Positions 12,540 to 25,689 of a stretch of DNA of 64,000 bases are shown piece by piece. The DNA comes from Parasponia andersonii (lineage: Eukaryota; Streptophyta; Magnoliopsida; Rosales; Cannabaceae): positions 228,801 to 292,800 of the forward strand of contig JXTB01000204.1 of the NCBI GenBank assembly GCA_002914805.1. The letters run 5' to 3'. A program made the position numbers and the translations under genes. The notes beneath the pieces were generated by a model that ran no database searches, had not been told where the DNA came from, and saw only the letters and a program-made list of their open reading frames with translations. Positions within the stretch are counted from its first letter, which is position 1, and the number at the start of each line of letters is the position of its first letter.

Positions 12540-13345
12540 GCAAGTCTAGGGATTCCTAGGGGGTTACAATATGTTACTTTTAACATAAATTGACTAGATT
12601 CATTAAGTTTAATAATTCTTAAAGAGGTTGCACAAGTCACATAGGTATATTCCTATCTCATGTAAACTTACCCTAAACTAGGTAATCTTATATTATTTTT
12701 ACCTAAGTCCAAATTTCTAATCCTTTTTCAAAGCTCATAGAAATTTCACTCAACAATCTATTTAATGATCAATTAAATAGAAGCAATAAACATAAGGTAA
12801 AACAAATAACTCAACAATAGATTTGATTAATAAAAGATGAGAGAAATAAATAAATACAAGATACTAGGTTAATTCACATAGTAAAACTAGACAAAAAAGA
12901 ATTTCGTTCATAATATAAAGGGAGAATAATCATATTTTAATACAATGAATTCAGGAAATACGAAATATCAAAAAGAAAAGAGCTTCAAAATTCCCCATTT
13001 TTGAAGAGCTTGAAGGTATTCACAGAGGTTGTCAATCTCCTCCTCTAAACTTGGTTCTCGCTCCCATGAATTCTCCCTCAATGATTTGCTCTCAACTATA
13101 CTACTTTCTAAATATAGAAAACATAAGAAAAAAACTGACAAGAAAATAAATAAAAAATGGTATGAACAAAGAACGGTGTTGATGTTATGGAGGAAATCAA
13201 GAAATGGAGGATCGAAACATTTCTTTTTCTTCTTCCTCTTCTTCTTCTCCTTCCATGGCTACCTCCCTTTCTTAACTCCAAAGAAAGAGTTTTAAGGAGG
13301 TGGCTCATGCAAACCTAAGGAAGGCTGAATCTAGACCTTTAGATC
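12540..13345 (-). mobile_element. Athila-like LTR, left copy
   Basis: About 800 bp match 16830-17640 in direct orientation through shared blocks such as ACTCAACAATCTATTTA, CTCAACAATAGATTTGATTA and CTAGACAAAAAA. The two copies bracket 3.1 kb holding an Athila-like gag remnant. In the minus orientation of that element this is the 3' LTR. Its outer end is unclear. Confidence 0.6.
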
Positions 13346-16300
13346 GTCAAAAAATTGATCTCAGTCGTTAATCATTGACCCAGGATGCAGCAGGTGGTGC
13401 CACGATGTCAAAACTACCCGAGAATTGGCACTAGGGCACCACTTTTGGCACTGTAGCGCCACTTTTCTACTAGTTTGGCACTGCAGCTTCTCGGATGTGC
13501 TATTTCTTCATTTTAGCTCTGATTTAACTCATTTTTATTGCGTTATGACCGTATCATATTCAATTTGATTTCAATGGTTTGAAAAATCCATTTGGGAAGC
13601 ACAAATTCACCTGATTTTGTATCAAACAACTTATATTTCATTCTCTTACCAACATAAACAAACAAAACATCAAAATAATAAGAAAAACACTTGAAATAAC
13701 TTTCATATAAGAACATAGCAAAACTTAAGGTATAATAACACTAGATAACTCCAATTTTATGGAATTAGCACACATTTAAACTTAAGATTTTGTTGGTCCT
13801 CGAGCAAAAAAAAAAAAAAAAAAATACCTGAAAATATACAAACAGTAATATACTAATACTAATGATTTCGAATTGATTCCTCAAAGCTTACAAAATAACA
13901 TAACTTAAAGAAAAGTACAAATATTGGCTAGGTATTAAGAATAACTCAAGAGTATGTCCCATCTTAGATTGAATTTCCCGTGTATGTGTGTGTATAAATG
14001 TCTTTCTTCTATCATTGTGTGAAATCTAGTTATACGCACAAATCTCAAAAGCATTAATCAAGTTCAATAAGTTTGATTTTCAAATCCATCTCTACTAATG
14101 TAGATAAACACAACACTAAGGATCAAAAGGTCTTTATTAAGGTTATAATGTGAGCTTATGTGAAGGTATGATGTTTTGGATAAAGTTAGCTCAAATCACT
14201 CTTAAGCACATTAATTCTAGGACTCATATAGAGTTATTCTTTCACACGCCAAAACATGCCAATAAAGTCAAAATTTCTATTTCTTCCTTCAACATATAGC
14301 CAAACACTTATTCTCTTTTTCTTTTCTGTTTTTCTTCTTCTTTTTTTTTTTTTTTTGGTTGTTGTTGAGTTAAACAAGTGTGTATCTCTTTTTTTTTTTT
14401 TTTGCTTTTACAGTCTTACTCCACCCATCCTTTCATAACATAGCATAACTCAAAATAATACAATAAGAATACTCAATATGCTCAAGAGATAATGGTTGAA
14501 TAATATTATTTCAGGTTAAGCTAATATATACATGGTTGAAAAAGAAAAGGCTTTACAAGGTTCAAAATAGGTGTACTAGAGATAAAATATATCATGGTTA
14601 GCTTAAAAGGCTCAAACAATCTAAAGATTACCTAAATCCTTTCCTTGGTGAAATATTATCTAGGATTTCGCCTCAATAGATTATCAAGTAAATTTTAGCA
14701 CTTGTGAGATTATCAAAATATTATGTTCACATAAACATTCTCTAGATTCAAACACAAGCCAAATATCAATGCATTGTGCTCAAATATAAACTTCCACAAT
14801 CAAAAATGGAACTAACACAAGAATTATCTATAAGACTAAGTCAATATCTACATTTTTCAACAAGTTATGCACAAATTCGCCCCAATTTCTTGTTATTCGG
14901 ATACGGTAATCATTAAAGAAAGCAAAATACTACTAATTATTCAAACACACAATTATACAACTAAGAAAATAAACACACTAACCAAAGGCACAATCCAACA
15001 AGGTTTACTTTCTCTCCCAAACTTAGTATTCAAAATAGAAAATTAAAGAACAAAAGAACAAGTTTAAGGATACTCTTCTCGTTGGCACATAGCCACAAAG
15101 CTTGATCTCTTTGAAGTGACATCAACTCCTTGGATTGCTCTACATACCAAAATAAAAAGAAATACCTGAGTTGTCTCCCAAGAAGCGCTTGAATTAAAGG
15201 CTTTGGCTTGCTCTTTTACTTATGGCTTCTCCACAAGTTGAGACCAAATGAGGTCTACCTTTTAGATCATCAATTGACCATTCCAATACATGAATATGAT
15301 CTTTTGGACTCCTATTTTAAGAATGCAATACCTTATATTTATTATTAGGAGAGAAGAAATGATGAGAATGAGTTACCAATGGTCCACTTGTTGAAAATTA
15401 CTGATTTAGCGGTTGTGGATAAGAAAATTCCTCTCCAAGGTCTTCGATTCGAAGCTTTCTCATCAATTGTGGCTTTGGGATTGGAATTTCTTCAAAAGAT
15501 GCCATGTTGATATTCACATATTGCTCTGTATCACTTTGCATGGTGGCATTTCTCCTATCTCCTTCTTAAAGCGCTAAAATTGACTCATCATCATACAAAC
15601 CACTACAAGTTGTAGTGATGCAAAATTTCTCCTCCAAAATCGAGTCGGTATTGCTAAAGAAGGTGCCTTCGGAATGGTAGATGATTATAGCAAGATGGTC
15701 TACTTGATATTCAAGATTTCGGATTGAGGTATCTTGCTCTTGGAGGAAAGCATCCATTCTTTGTATTTGTTGTACTATCATGTCTTCCAAGGATGGCTTT
15801 TCCTCTTGCTTAGGGAGTTATGCATCCATTCTTCTTATGTAGTACTCAAGCACCTCTTCCAATAATGGCTTATCTTCTCATATAGGCAGTTGATGAGGAA
15901 ACTCTGATGTGAACATAGGCTCATTGTGAAAATACGGTGATGACCTTGATTGTTGCACTAAGAGTAATCATGGTACGCCTCCCAACTCGAATTGTTAAAA
16001 TTTGAGTGTAGGTAACTTTGTTGCATATGGCCATTAGCAACAAAGTATACTAATTACAAGTTGTATAAGCATCATTCTCTTGGGTGGCTACCTCCACATA
16101 ATTGGCAATTTACAAAAGGTCTTTGGGAAGCTTGTGCACCCAAGGTATCAAGTCTTTTGGTCAATTCACTCACTTAAGTGGTCAACTCCATAATTTCAAG
16201 TTTTTTGTTCAATTCGCTCAATTGAGTGTTCAAAGCCATGAAAGATTCGTATTATTTTTTATCAGTGTCTATCTTATCTCCATCTCCATAATAACCATAG

Positions 16301-16414
16301 TATGCCATCGACAAGTACCTAAAATAATAAATAAATAAATAAATGAAAAGTTTGAATTAAATCTAAAATTGCTTGGTATTAATATTAACATGAACTAGTA
16401 TTTCAATCTCCAAT
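13346..16414 (-). mobile_element. Interior of a non-autonomous Athila-like element
   Basis: The only coding trace is a gag remnant read leftward from about 15960 to 15566. It contains EDMIVQQIQRMDAFLQEQ and TSIRNLEYQVDHLA, which match the form of the NLE-QVGQLA motif of Athila gag proteins. A segment near 15150-15210 with CTCCCAAGAAGCGCTTG and another near 13795 with CCTCGAGCAA are words common in this family. No protease, reverse transcriptase or integrase is seen, so replication would have needed proteins from another element. Poly-A and poly-T runs lie at 13806-13823 and 14340-14403. Confidence 0.55.
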
Positions 16415-17640
16415 AATGGCATCAAAAACTTGTTGGTTAGAATGTGCAACTATAAATTATATTCATACACTCTCGTATAAGTGCACACGATCATAAGTAA
16501 TATAGATTTAAGAGTTAAGAGTGTCGAACTCATGAGGATTGATTACTAAGTCTAAGCTAAGTATTAAAATTAGTAAATCCCAATTTTATCCAAACAATCA
16601 AAATATAGATTTTAGAGAAATAAAACAAAGCAACTAAACTAGTATGCAAAATGAATAAAAGATAAATCAATAAGAAAAATGTATGGGTTTGCTAATTCTC
16701 TATCTATTCTATTGTCATGCTATTTCATAATTTCTCTCTTAAATTAATTAATTCACTAGATTTGTCAACCAAGAATTCGAATGTATTCACAAACTTTTTT
16801 CCAAGATATAAGTGAAAATACCTAGACAAACTAATATGTTACTCCTAATATAAATTAACGAGATTCATTAAGTTTTGTAATTCTCAAAGAGATTGCACAA
16901 GTTATATAGGTATATTCCTATCCTATGCAAGCTTACCCCAAACTAGGTAATCTTATGTTATTTTACCTAAGTCCAAATTTATAATCCCTTTTCTAAGCTC
17001 ATAGAAATTTCACTCAACAATCTATTTAGTGATCAATTAAATAGAAGCAATAAGTAAAAGGTAAAACAAATAACTCAACAATAGATTTGATTAATAAAAT
17101 AAGGGAGAAATAAATAAACACAATATACTAGGTTGGTTCACATAGTAAAACTAGACAAAAAATAATTTAGTTCATAATATAAATTGAGAACAACAACATT
17201 TTAATACAATGAATTCAAGAAATACAAAATATCAAAGAGAAAAGAGTTTTAGGATTCCTCTTTTTTAAAGAGCTTGAAGGTGTTCATGGAAGTTGTCAAT
17301 CTCCTCCTCCAAGCTTGGTTCTTACTCCCTTGAATTCTCCCTCAAAGATTTGCTCTCAATTATACTATTCTCTAAATATAGAAAATACAAGAAAAAACTC
17401 ACAAGAAAGTAAATAGAAAATGGTATGAACAAAGAAAGGTGTTGATATTGTGGAGGAAATCATGAAATGGAGGATTGAAGCATATCTTCTTCTTCTTTCT
17501 CTTCTTCTTCTTCTCCTTTCATGGCTACGTCACTCTCTTTTTCTCTTTCCCAACATGCCTCTTTCAACCCCAAAAATAAGTTTTTAAAGAGGTAGCTTGT
17601 GCAAATCTAAGGCAAGCCGAATCTGGATATTTGGATCTCC
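16415..17640 (-). mobile_element. Athila-like 5' LTR and primer-binding site
   Basis: Minus strand: the LTR ends near 16441, followed by CAAGTTTTTGATGCCATTAT (about 16435-16416), a decayed form of the Athila-type primer-binding region CAAGTTTTTGGCGCCGTTGC. The LTR matches 12540-13345 and extends about 400 bp further on the element-proximal side than that copy does. At about 17640 it stops abruptly against the pol fragment of Ty3 element A. Confidence 0.6.
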
Positions 17641-20639
17641 TATAGGCAGGTCGATTTGGAATTAATGCACTGGGTATGAAGTCAATCTGATGTTCAATCT
17701 CACGAACTAGAGGTAAACCATGAGGGATCTCTTCAGGAAATACATCTTTAAACTCCTACAAAAGAGAAACAATATTGCTCGATAAAGAACCGGCGAGATC
17801 ATTAGTACATAAAAGAGCCTCTTTGTACATGAGTACTATAAAGGATTGTTGTAAAACTAAAGCTCTCTTAATCTCACTTTTTCTTGCAATGCAATTGTAT
17901 TTTTGCTCTCTTACACACAATAAGGTTATATTACTCATAGTTTTACCATCATTCATGGTTTTACTTTTCTATTTTTCTCTCATTTCTTTTTCTTTTCTCT
18001 CAGTTTTAGCCTCTCTCTCCTTCTCTTTTCGCTTGCTTTTTGCATCTTTAGTTAGTTTTTATGAACTTGTTTTGGAGTCAATGGTACAAGTGATATTAAC
18101 TGCTTTTTAATGATAAAAGAGTACCTATTAGTGAAACCATCATATGTGACTCGCTGATCGTACTGCCATGGTCTTCCCAATTAAATATGACATGCATGCA
18201 TAGGTATCACATCATAAAGTACTTCATCATACTTACTAATAGAAATATACCACCAACACTTGTTTTGTCACCTTGACTTCTTTGCAATTATTCAGCACTA
18301 AAGTTGGTACGGTCGTTGATGCTTTTATGGTAGGTAATGCTAATTTATCCACTAATTTAGTACTAGCCACGTTGGTGCAACTCCCTCCATCAATTATGAC
18401 GGTACAAACTTTGTTATTCACAAAATATCGAGTATGAAACAAGTTCTCTTGCTGGTTGTTGTTTTCTTTCTTAACTTGCGCACTAAGAGCTCGCGTCGCT
18501 ACTAATGATTCTCCATCTACCGCACACTGCTCTTTATAATCATCTGCAAGTGGTGGCATGTCATTATCTTCATCTTCTCATTCATCGTCTGTCTCAATCT
18601 CTCCTTGAGCATTGATCACCATCACCGCTTTGTTCAGATATTGGCTAGCAATATGACCCCTGCCTTGATATTTAAAACACTTAATGTCACGATTTCTAGA
18701 AGTGGCAGATTTGGTGTTACCTTGTTTCGGCACCGCAACTTGTTTTCCATCCTTAGAAGACTCAGACTTAGGCTTAGCTGATGGAAATTCATCCCATTTA
18801 GGGGCTGATCTTTATGAGTTTGTAGGAGCTGGGCTTGGCCCTCTCTTAGGAAAGCTCCTCTGTTTCAATTGTTGTTCAACTTTGATAGCTTAATGCACCA
18901 TATCCGTTAACTTTACATAATATTGCATCTCTACCACGTATGTTATCTCTCTATTTAGACCGTGTAAGAATCTAGCCATGGTAACTTCTCTATCCTCCTC
19001 TACATTTGCTCGGATCATAGCAACCTCCATCTTCTTATAGTAGTTATCTACACTCTTGGATCCTTGAATTAGATACTGTAACTTATTGTATAGCTCCCGA
19101 TGGTAGTAGCTTGGAATGAAACATCTTTTCATGATTGTTTTAATTTCATCCCCCATCTCAATAGGGCATTCTAGATTTCTCCTTCTTTCCTTCAATAATT
19201 GATCCCACCAACCAATAGCATAATCAGTGAATTCAATTGCAGCAAGCTTTACCTTTTTAATCTCAGAATAATTATGGGAATCGAAGGTGATCTCCGTTCT
19301 CTTCTCCCGCTCTAGATAAGCTTCAAGGTCGTTTCTACTTTGGAAGGATGGAATCTTCACTTTAATGCCTCCCAAGTCATTATCTCGCCTAGATCTACCC
19401 ATCCTAGCTTCTCTATTCCCATAATCACGCCTAAAGTTGCCCCTATTTATTGTTGGTTCATCCACCTCTTCCCATTTCTCTATATCTTCATCATCACTCC
19501 ATTGCTTCTCTACTTGCACTTGCCTAGGTGGTTGCCTAATGGAAGCATTTTGAGGCTGTCCCGTGGTTATTTCTCTTTCCAACCTATCAATCCTTTTATA
19601 AATTGGTTCTAATTCAGCTCTTATCATTCTCCTCATCTCTCCCAATAACGCCTATAATTGTAAGTTCGGAACAATTGGTTATTGTACCTCTTCGGTTGTG
19701 TTACCTTCTTGACTGCGTGACATATTGAAATCTGCAAAAACAAGATTAGGAACTCTCAAGCACTCTTTCCTTATGTGTTTGGCACTCAAATGGTTTTTAC
19801 CCTCTTATGTTCTCACCACTCTTTCCTCTTTCCACTCGTTATGTATTTTTTTCACTCTTAATCAGATTTAAGAATACTCTAGCGACAATTTAATATGAAA
19901 AGTAACCAGATCAAATCAAAAGACTCACAAGCAATTCTCAAGAAATTGTTGTAAGAAATATGAGTAATAAGAATTCTTCGGTTTCAATAATACCCCAAAA
20001 TTCACATAATTTCTCCCAAATTTTGATGATTTTTCATACTCAAGCATAGGGTTTTGACAAAAAGGAGTTTAGGAAGCAAGAAACAAGATTGACCCAATTT
20101 TTTTTGAGATCCATTTCCCCTTTCCTTCTTTTTTTTTTCCTTTTTCTATCAAAAACCAGAAACGAATAATTTGAATCAGACTAGGATAGTGAGAACACAA
20201 AACTCAAATATGACTTAATCAAGATAGGATTCGGCCTCCCTAGTATAACCTCAACAACTTGGACCCCACGTAAAATTAAAGAAACCCTAGTTGGGTCGGA
20301 TTAGGAAACCGAATAATTCTAGTGTCCCTAAAGTAATAATTTCAACCAAGAATAAAGAGTTTGATCAGATTGGGAAACCTGGTATCCTTAATTCTCAAAA
20401 TTTCAGCCAAGAACAAAAAATTTGATCAGATTGAGAAACCTAGTATCCTTAATTCTCAAAATTTTGGTCAAGAACCCTAGTTGATCAAATTAAGAAACTA
20501 AATATCACCAGTATACCTAAAGAAAGAAATGCAGCCAGTCACTATTTTTTTTTGTAACCCTAATTCAAGAATCAAAGGAATCATAAAGAAAATAAAGGAT
20601 AATTCAAACTTGCCTTGAAACCTAAGCTCTGGCACCAAA
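17640..20639 (-). mobile_element. Ty3 element A, internal region, truncated
   Basis: Minus strand. The primer-binding site TGGTGCCAGAGC (about 20636-20625) is followed by an AT-rich leader, gag (19645 down to about 18890), a degenerate zinc knuckle near 18690-18640 (second Cys replaced by Tyr), a protease region at 18559-18236 with IIDGGSCTNVAS, a linker LGRPWQYDQRVTYDGF near 18180, and the start of reverse transcriptase with EFKDVFPEEIPHGLP near 17755-17700. It then breaks off at about 17640. Reverse transcriptase core, RNase H and integrase are missing. gag has an in-frame stop near 18890. Confidence 0.8.
18890..19645 (-). pseudogene. gag of Ty3 element A
   Basis: The 251-residue open frame starts MGEMRRMIRAELEPIYKRID and carries the retrotransposon gag core: KVKIPSFQSRNDLEAYL, KKVKLAAIEFTDYAIGWWDQ and FIPSYYHRELYNKLQYLIQG. 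Gag would form the particle that packages element RNA. The frame is cut by a stop where the element B copy reads on (MVHMAIK there). The true N-terminus may lie about 30 codons further upstream, as in element B. Confidence 0.75.
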
Positions 20640-21386
20640 TGATATGAACACTACTAATAATCGTGACAAAGCCCAGTATCAACTAAGGAATTCGAACCCA
20701 ATATCACCATGTTGCAAGAAAATTAAGTCTTGACCTGTTACCCACCAAGATAAGAACCAAGAACTATGATAGATTAAAGATGCCACACAAAGAATCCTCA
20801 AGAACCACTTAAGAATCAATGGGATAAGTCTGTTTGTTTTGAATTCCACAAGAGTTAACTTGATAAGTTCCAGAATCTTCTCATGAATGAAGAAAATACA
20901 AATAACTCATAATATTATTGATCACTATCATCTGAAAAATGTATAAGGCTCTCTCCTTTATATAAGAGTCGAATTTAACCCTAATTTAAGGTAAACTAAT
21001 TTTATTTTGATATGTAGGAACCTTCTCCTCAATTAAATCAAAAAATAATTAAATCTAAATTAAAGAAGTTTCCTAAAAGTACAAAAGACCTAGAAAAAAA
21101 TGTGTAAACTTAAATTTGACTCTTCTAGAACCTTAGTCATAGTGACTATGCTCTCTTGGATCTAATTTGGGCTTATATTGGGCCTCCATGTATTAGCCAT
21201 CTCTCTAATATGTTGAACTAACCTATTTAATGCCTCTTTGAATCTCTTGGCTCTAAGTCTTGTGATCGGCCCACTTGGTAAGCTTAATAGATCATGTGAT
21301 TACTGCCTTTGAGTTCCTCCAAGCTCACGTGAACTAGCCTATTTAACGCCTCTTGCACGTGCAGTTGAAGAACTTTATTTGCATCA
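20640..21386 (-). mobile_element. 5' LTR of Ty3 element A (747 bp)
   Basis: Minus strand: it begins TGATGCAAAT at 21386 and ends TTCATATCA at 20640, just before the primer-binding site. Its length matches the 745-bp LTR at 53284-54028 and the sequences align throughout, so A and C are one family. It sits directly against Copia integrase sequence starting near 21392, showing insertion into Copia pol. The first part encodes the TRARAKRF-like tail. Confidence 0.75.
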
Positions 21387-21391
21387 GTATC

Positions 21392-22460
21392 TCTCAACAG
21401 CTCTTATATAACTATACTCATAGATAGTCGCATGTTCATAAAGAACAACAAGATCAGCTAGTGTTAGCCTTAACAGGTTATGTAGAGATTCCATATTTCT
21501 GTGTTTAGCTTCAGTCTTGAACTTCTTGACTTTAGTATTGTATTGCATCCACACCTTTCTATCGAACTCACAGAAAGCATTTGGGACTTCATCATATTTC
21601 TTCAAAAGATATACTTGTCTAAAGTCGAATATTCATCAACAAAGGTGAAAAATAATGTATGCTTGCTATAGGAAACTACCTCCATTAGTTCACAGATATG
21701 CACATGCACACACTCTAAATATACTTCAGCTTTCTCACAACGAGTGGCAAGATGACGCTTGTACTTTACAGGCTTCTTGCAATCCTCGCAGTCTATATCA
21801 TTATTAATATATACTTCATGTAAGTGACCCAGCTCCATAAGTCTGTGAATTTCTAAACATAGGAATTTCTGAGTCGCTTGTGCCAATCGATGGTGTTGCA
21901 CTCTTTTCTAATGTCTTTTGCCATCACTTAGAGCTTATTAATGCTCATCATTGAAGATGATGTACTTTATGGCTTTGGGGTCAAAACATATAGTCTATTC
22001 TGCACTTCTCCCACATAGTACAATAGATTATTATAAAAGACATGTACCTTCTTGCCAAATAGGAAGCGGCAATCTTCTTTATACATCTTCAATACTGAGA
22101 GAGCATTCATACTAAACTCTAGTGTATAGTAGCAATCTGTCATGATCATGGAACTATCATTTATCTTCAGGTAAGAATCGCCCATGCCTTTAACTTGAAC
22201 TCTTTGATTGTCTCAAACGTCCACATAATGACCAACATCAATTAATTGATTTGGTTCAATGAACCATTTCTTGTCGTTACAGACATTGACATTAGTTCCT
22301 AAGTCTACTAGCCAGAGATCTTGCATATCCTTAGCTGAAAGAGATTTTCTTGGCCTTCTAGATGATCTAACTACTGGAGAAGTTCCTAACCTCTTTTCAG
22401 TAGAGGTATCCTCATGTTGATTATCGTTTAAAGTCATTGAACGTTGTGATGTCTCCATAA
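21392..22460 (-). pseudogene. Copia pol: protease and integrase region
   Basis: Minus-strand blocks read in the order expected of Ty1/copia pol. KDMQDLWLVDLGTNVNVCND (22350-22280) is the protease region with DLG in place of the active DSG. HRLAQATQKFLCLEIHRLME is followed by DCEDCKKPVKYKRH, part of the integrase zinc-binding and linker region. TFVDEYSTLDKYIF follows in the integrase core (21680-21605). Several stops and frame changes separate the blocks. Reverse transcriptase is absent because the sequence is cut by Ty3 element A at 21386. Confidence 0.75.
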
Positions 22461-24500
22461 AATTCCTTATTCTACTTCGTGTATAGTATTCCTTGTCTCT
22501 TTCTTCTTTCTGGAAACTTTATCCATCTTATGAAAAAGTAATTCCCCAAAAATTGCAAAATGATAAAATTCTCAATTAGATAAAAGTCACAAAATAAATC
22601 CAATTCATAATTGAATTTAATGAATATAATTCACAATTAAATTCTATAAGTTTAACTCTCAGTTAAATATATAAGAAAAAATAATTGAATACAAACATCT
22701 TTATTTCAATTTAATTTTGCAGTAAGTTAATAAATGCCTCAACAAAGATGTTTAATATATTGAGTTAGATAACAAATACGTCAATAAGGGTATTAACTAT
22801 TAGGAATGAACTTTAACATAATCACCAACTCTCATAATTAACCAATCAAAATACTTAATTAAAATCACCAGACAATTCGTCTAAGATATTGTAGTACACA
22901 TAGTGTAATACAAGAAACATAAAGGTAATGACATATAATCAAATAAGAAGATTATATGTTATGCTCTTATTGGTCATTTAGAAACTAAGGATAAACTATG
23001 AATAAGTATACAAATTATGATCCTCCTAGTACTCAACTAAGTTTGCTGGTTTATCTGAATATAAAAGAATGTAGAATACTTAACATTAAATCTATCAAGT
23101 TAAAATGCTTGTGAGATTGTCACAAATATTCAACGTATTTTAATCTACCATAGATCACAAATTATCTACGAGCAATCATGTGAATCTTCAAATTTGCTAA
23201 TTACCCTGCTTATCAGTCCATAGATCTACTAACATAGCTCTTAAGGGAGGTTAATAGCATCTTATATTGAGTGTGTAACTATCATTTTAATTTACAAACT
23301 TTTTTATACAATATAGTCTCCTAAGGGAGACCAGTATGTAAAGTTCACTTGCAATTTTATCCTAAGAGATTCAGTACTAGTAATATCCAGATAAAAAATT
23401 CCTACGGGAGCTCAGCAAGATTCTGAGATGAGGCACATCTTTAGAACTATTGAACCAACGATGGAAACTATGGATATCTCATACCCGCTCCCACTCAATC
23501 TTTTTAAAAATTAGGGATTCTTGATTTTACACAGTTATCTAACTTAGTTAGTAACCACAAAATCAATTATGTATATTCAATTATGCGACTTAGAGAGAAT
23601 GAGCTAACATATTATTCTAGACACGGTATCCTGATCGTACAATTATGACTTATTTAATAGATTATGACATACTATTCTAGACATGGTACCCTGATCGTAC
23701 AATTACTGTCTCTAAAGCCAAAGTACTAACACTATATTATACATCTTATATATATAAAAATAAACAATAAAAGCATACAAGACATAATGATTAAGTAAGA
23801 AGATATGTGGATTATAAGCATTCAAGCAAAAACTTTTCTAGAAGAAAATTCAATTATTTGATCAATAATCTTTCAACCAAAGATAAATAATTGAAAATAG
23901 TATTTAAACCAAGTCTTGTATTATAAACATTAATTTTTTAATAATTTAACTAAGAAACTTTAACCATTAAATTATTCAACCAATAATTTTAAAGATTCTT
24001 AGTAGTAGAATTTGATCAAATTGAATTCCAAGTGCATTTATAAAAAAACCTTTTGTATCAAAGTTTTACAAATAATTATAAATACAAGTAATGAATATAA
24101 ACAACTTCATATACATTCATTAATTTTCTCAAAATAAATCACTTCAAGACTAAAGAATAGTTTAAATAATTCTAGACAAAAATAACAAAATTTTAAAAAC
24201 CTCCCAATCAACATGACAGTCATATCGAATGTATTTTATAAAAACTTAATTATCTCATAATTATCAAAATATCTTTTATCACATAAAATATTACCATAAC
24301 TTTCTCATAATTATCAATATTTTATGTTACATACTACCGCACAAAATATTACCATAAATATCACATAATTAAAATATTTTCTTAATTAAAACACTTTAAT
24401 CTCATTAAAATCAAGCTCCAATTTCCTTGCAAATCATGAAAACAAATAACTATCCTTATAGTATTACTATCATTTTAATTAAAATAATTAATCTCATTAA
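22461..24500 (-). other. Decayed interior of Copia element D, no clear ORF
   Basis: AT-rich sequence between Copia pol and the tandem-repeat zone. It has two near-copies of CTAGACAYGGTAYCCTGATCG (around 23618 and 23676) about 60 bp apart. By position it could be the gag region, but I cannot recognise gag motifs. Confidence 0.35.
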
Positions 24501-25660
24501 TTAATATTAATTATTAATCATTAATCATATTAATAATGATTAGATGAACAGTTATTACAATTAATTATAGAATATTAATCTAATTAAATTCAAATCTTTT
24601 CCATCGTAATTAATCTCATTAATTACGAATTTGAATAATCAATAGATAGTAAATATTTAAATCTAATCTGATTAGAATTAGTTTTGAATTTAAAATCAAA
24701 AAATTATATCTTAATTTAAATCAATTTTAAACTATGGATAATTACTAAATTTAAATTATTCAAATTTAAATTGTCATGATTTCTTGATAATTATCTAATC
24801 ATATTTAATCACAATAAATATCAAATTAATTTGAATAGTTGTTATCTATTTAAATTCAAAATTTAAATAAAAAGAAATAGGAAATCTTATCTAATTTAAA
24901 AAATTAGTAGATACCCTATTCAAATTTAAATTGACTATTAGATTTATCAGGATAATATCTAATTATATCTAATCTCATTAAATATCTAATTAATTTGAAT
25001 AACTATTATCTATTTAAATTTGAAATTTAAATACTAGAGATAATATAAGAAATCTTATCTAATTTAAAAAATTAGTAGATATCCTATTCAAATTCAAATT
25101 AATTACTAGTTAATATCCTAATTATCTAATAAACTTAAATTTGTATTAACTATTTAAATTCAAAATTTAAATCGAAAAAGATAATATAGATATCCTATTC
25201 AAATTCAAATTAATTACTAGATAATATCCTAATTATCTAATAAACTTAACATTGTATTATCTATTTAAATTCAAAATTTAAATCGAAAAAGATAATATAG
25301 GAAATCTTATCTAATTTCAAAAAATTAGTAGATATCCTATTCAAATTCAAATTAATTACTAGATAAGATCCTAATTATCTGAAAAATTTAAATTTGAATT
25401 ATCCATTTAAATTCAAAATTAAATAGAAAAAGATAATATAGAAAATCTTATCTACTTCAAAAATAGTAGAAATCCTATTCAAATTTAAATTAATTATTAG
25501 ATAATATCCTATTTATTTAATTAATTCAAATTTAATATTATCCTATAGTAAATCAAATTTAAAATAGGATAACTCAAAAATGGATAACCATCTTATTCTT
25601 ATTCGAATAGTTTCCTATTTCAAAATTTGAATTCAAATTAAATAATTATCTAATTAATTA
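24500..25660. repeat. AT-rich degenerate tandem repeats
   Basis: Units of roughly 150-170 bp share the ordered words GAAATCTTATCTAATTT, TTAGTAGATATCCTATTC, AAATTCAAATTAATTACTAG and TATTTAAATTCAAAATTTAA. Starts are visible near 24881, 25049, 25290 and 25441. Copies vary in length, and one copy lacks the first block. G+C is extremely low. Confidence 0.75.
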
Positions 25661-25689
25661 TTTTTTCAAAAAAATAATTCTGAAAATTA

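Noticed and set aside
17775-18110. 111-codon plus-strand hydrophobic frame
   Set aside because: It is the antisense shadow of the Ty3 element A pol linker read on the minus strand.
20640-21386. LTR apparently flanked by pol 3' end and gag leader, suggesting tandem Ty3 elements at three loci
   Set aside because: The solo LTR at 10921-11731 with target repeats showed that the TRARAKRF coding tail belongs to the LTR itself, so these are ordinary 5' LTRs.
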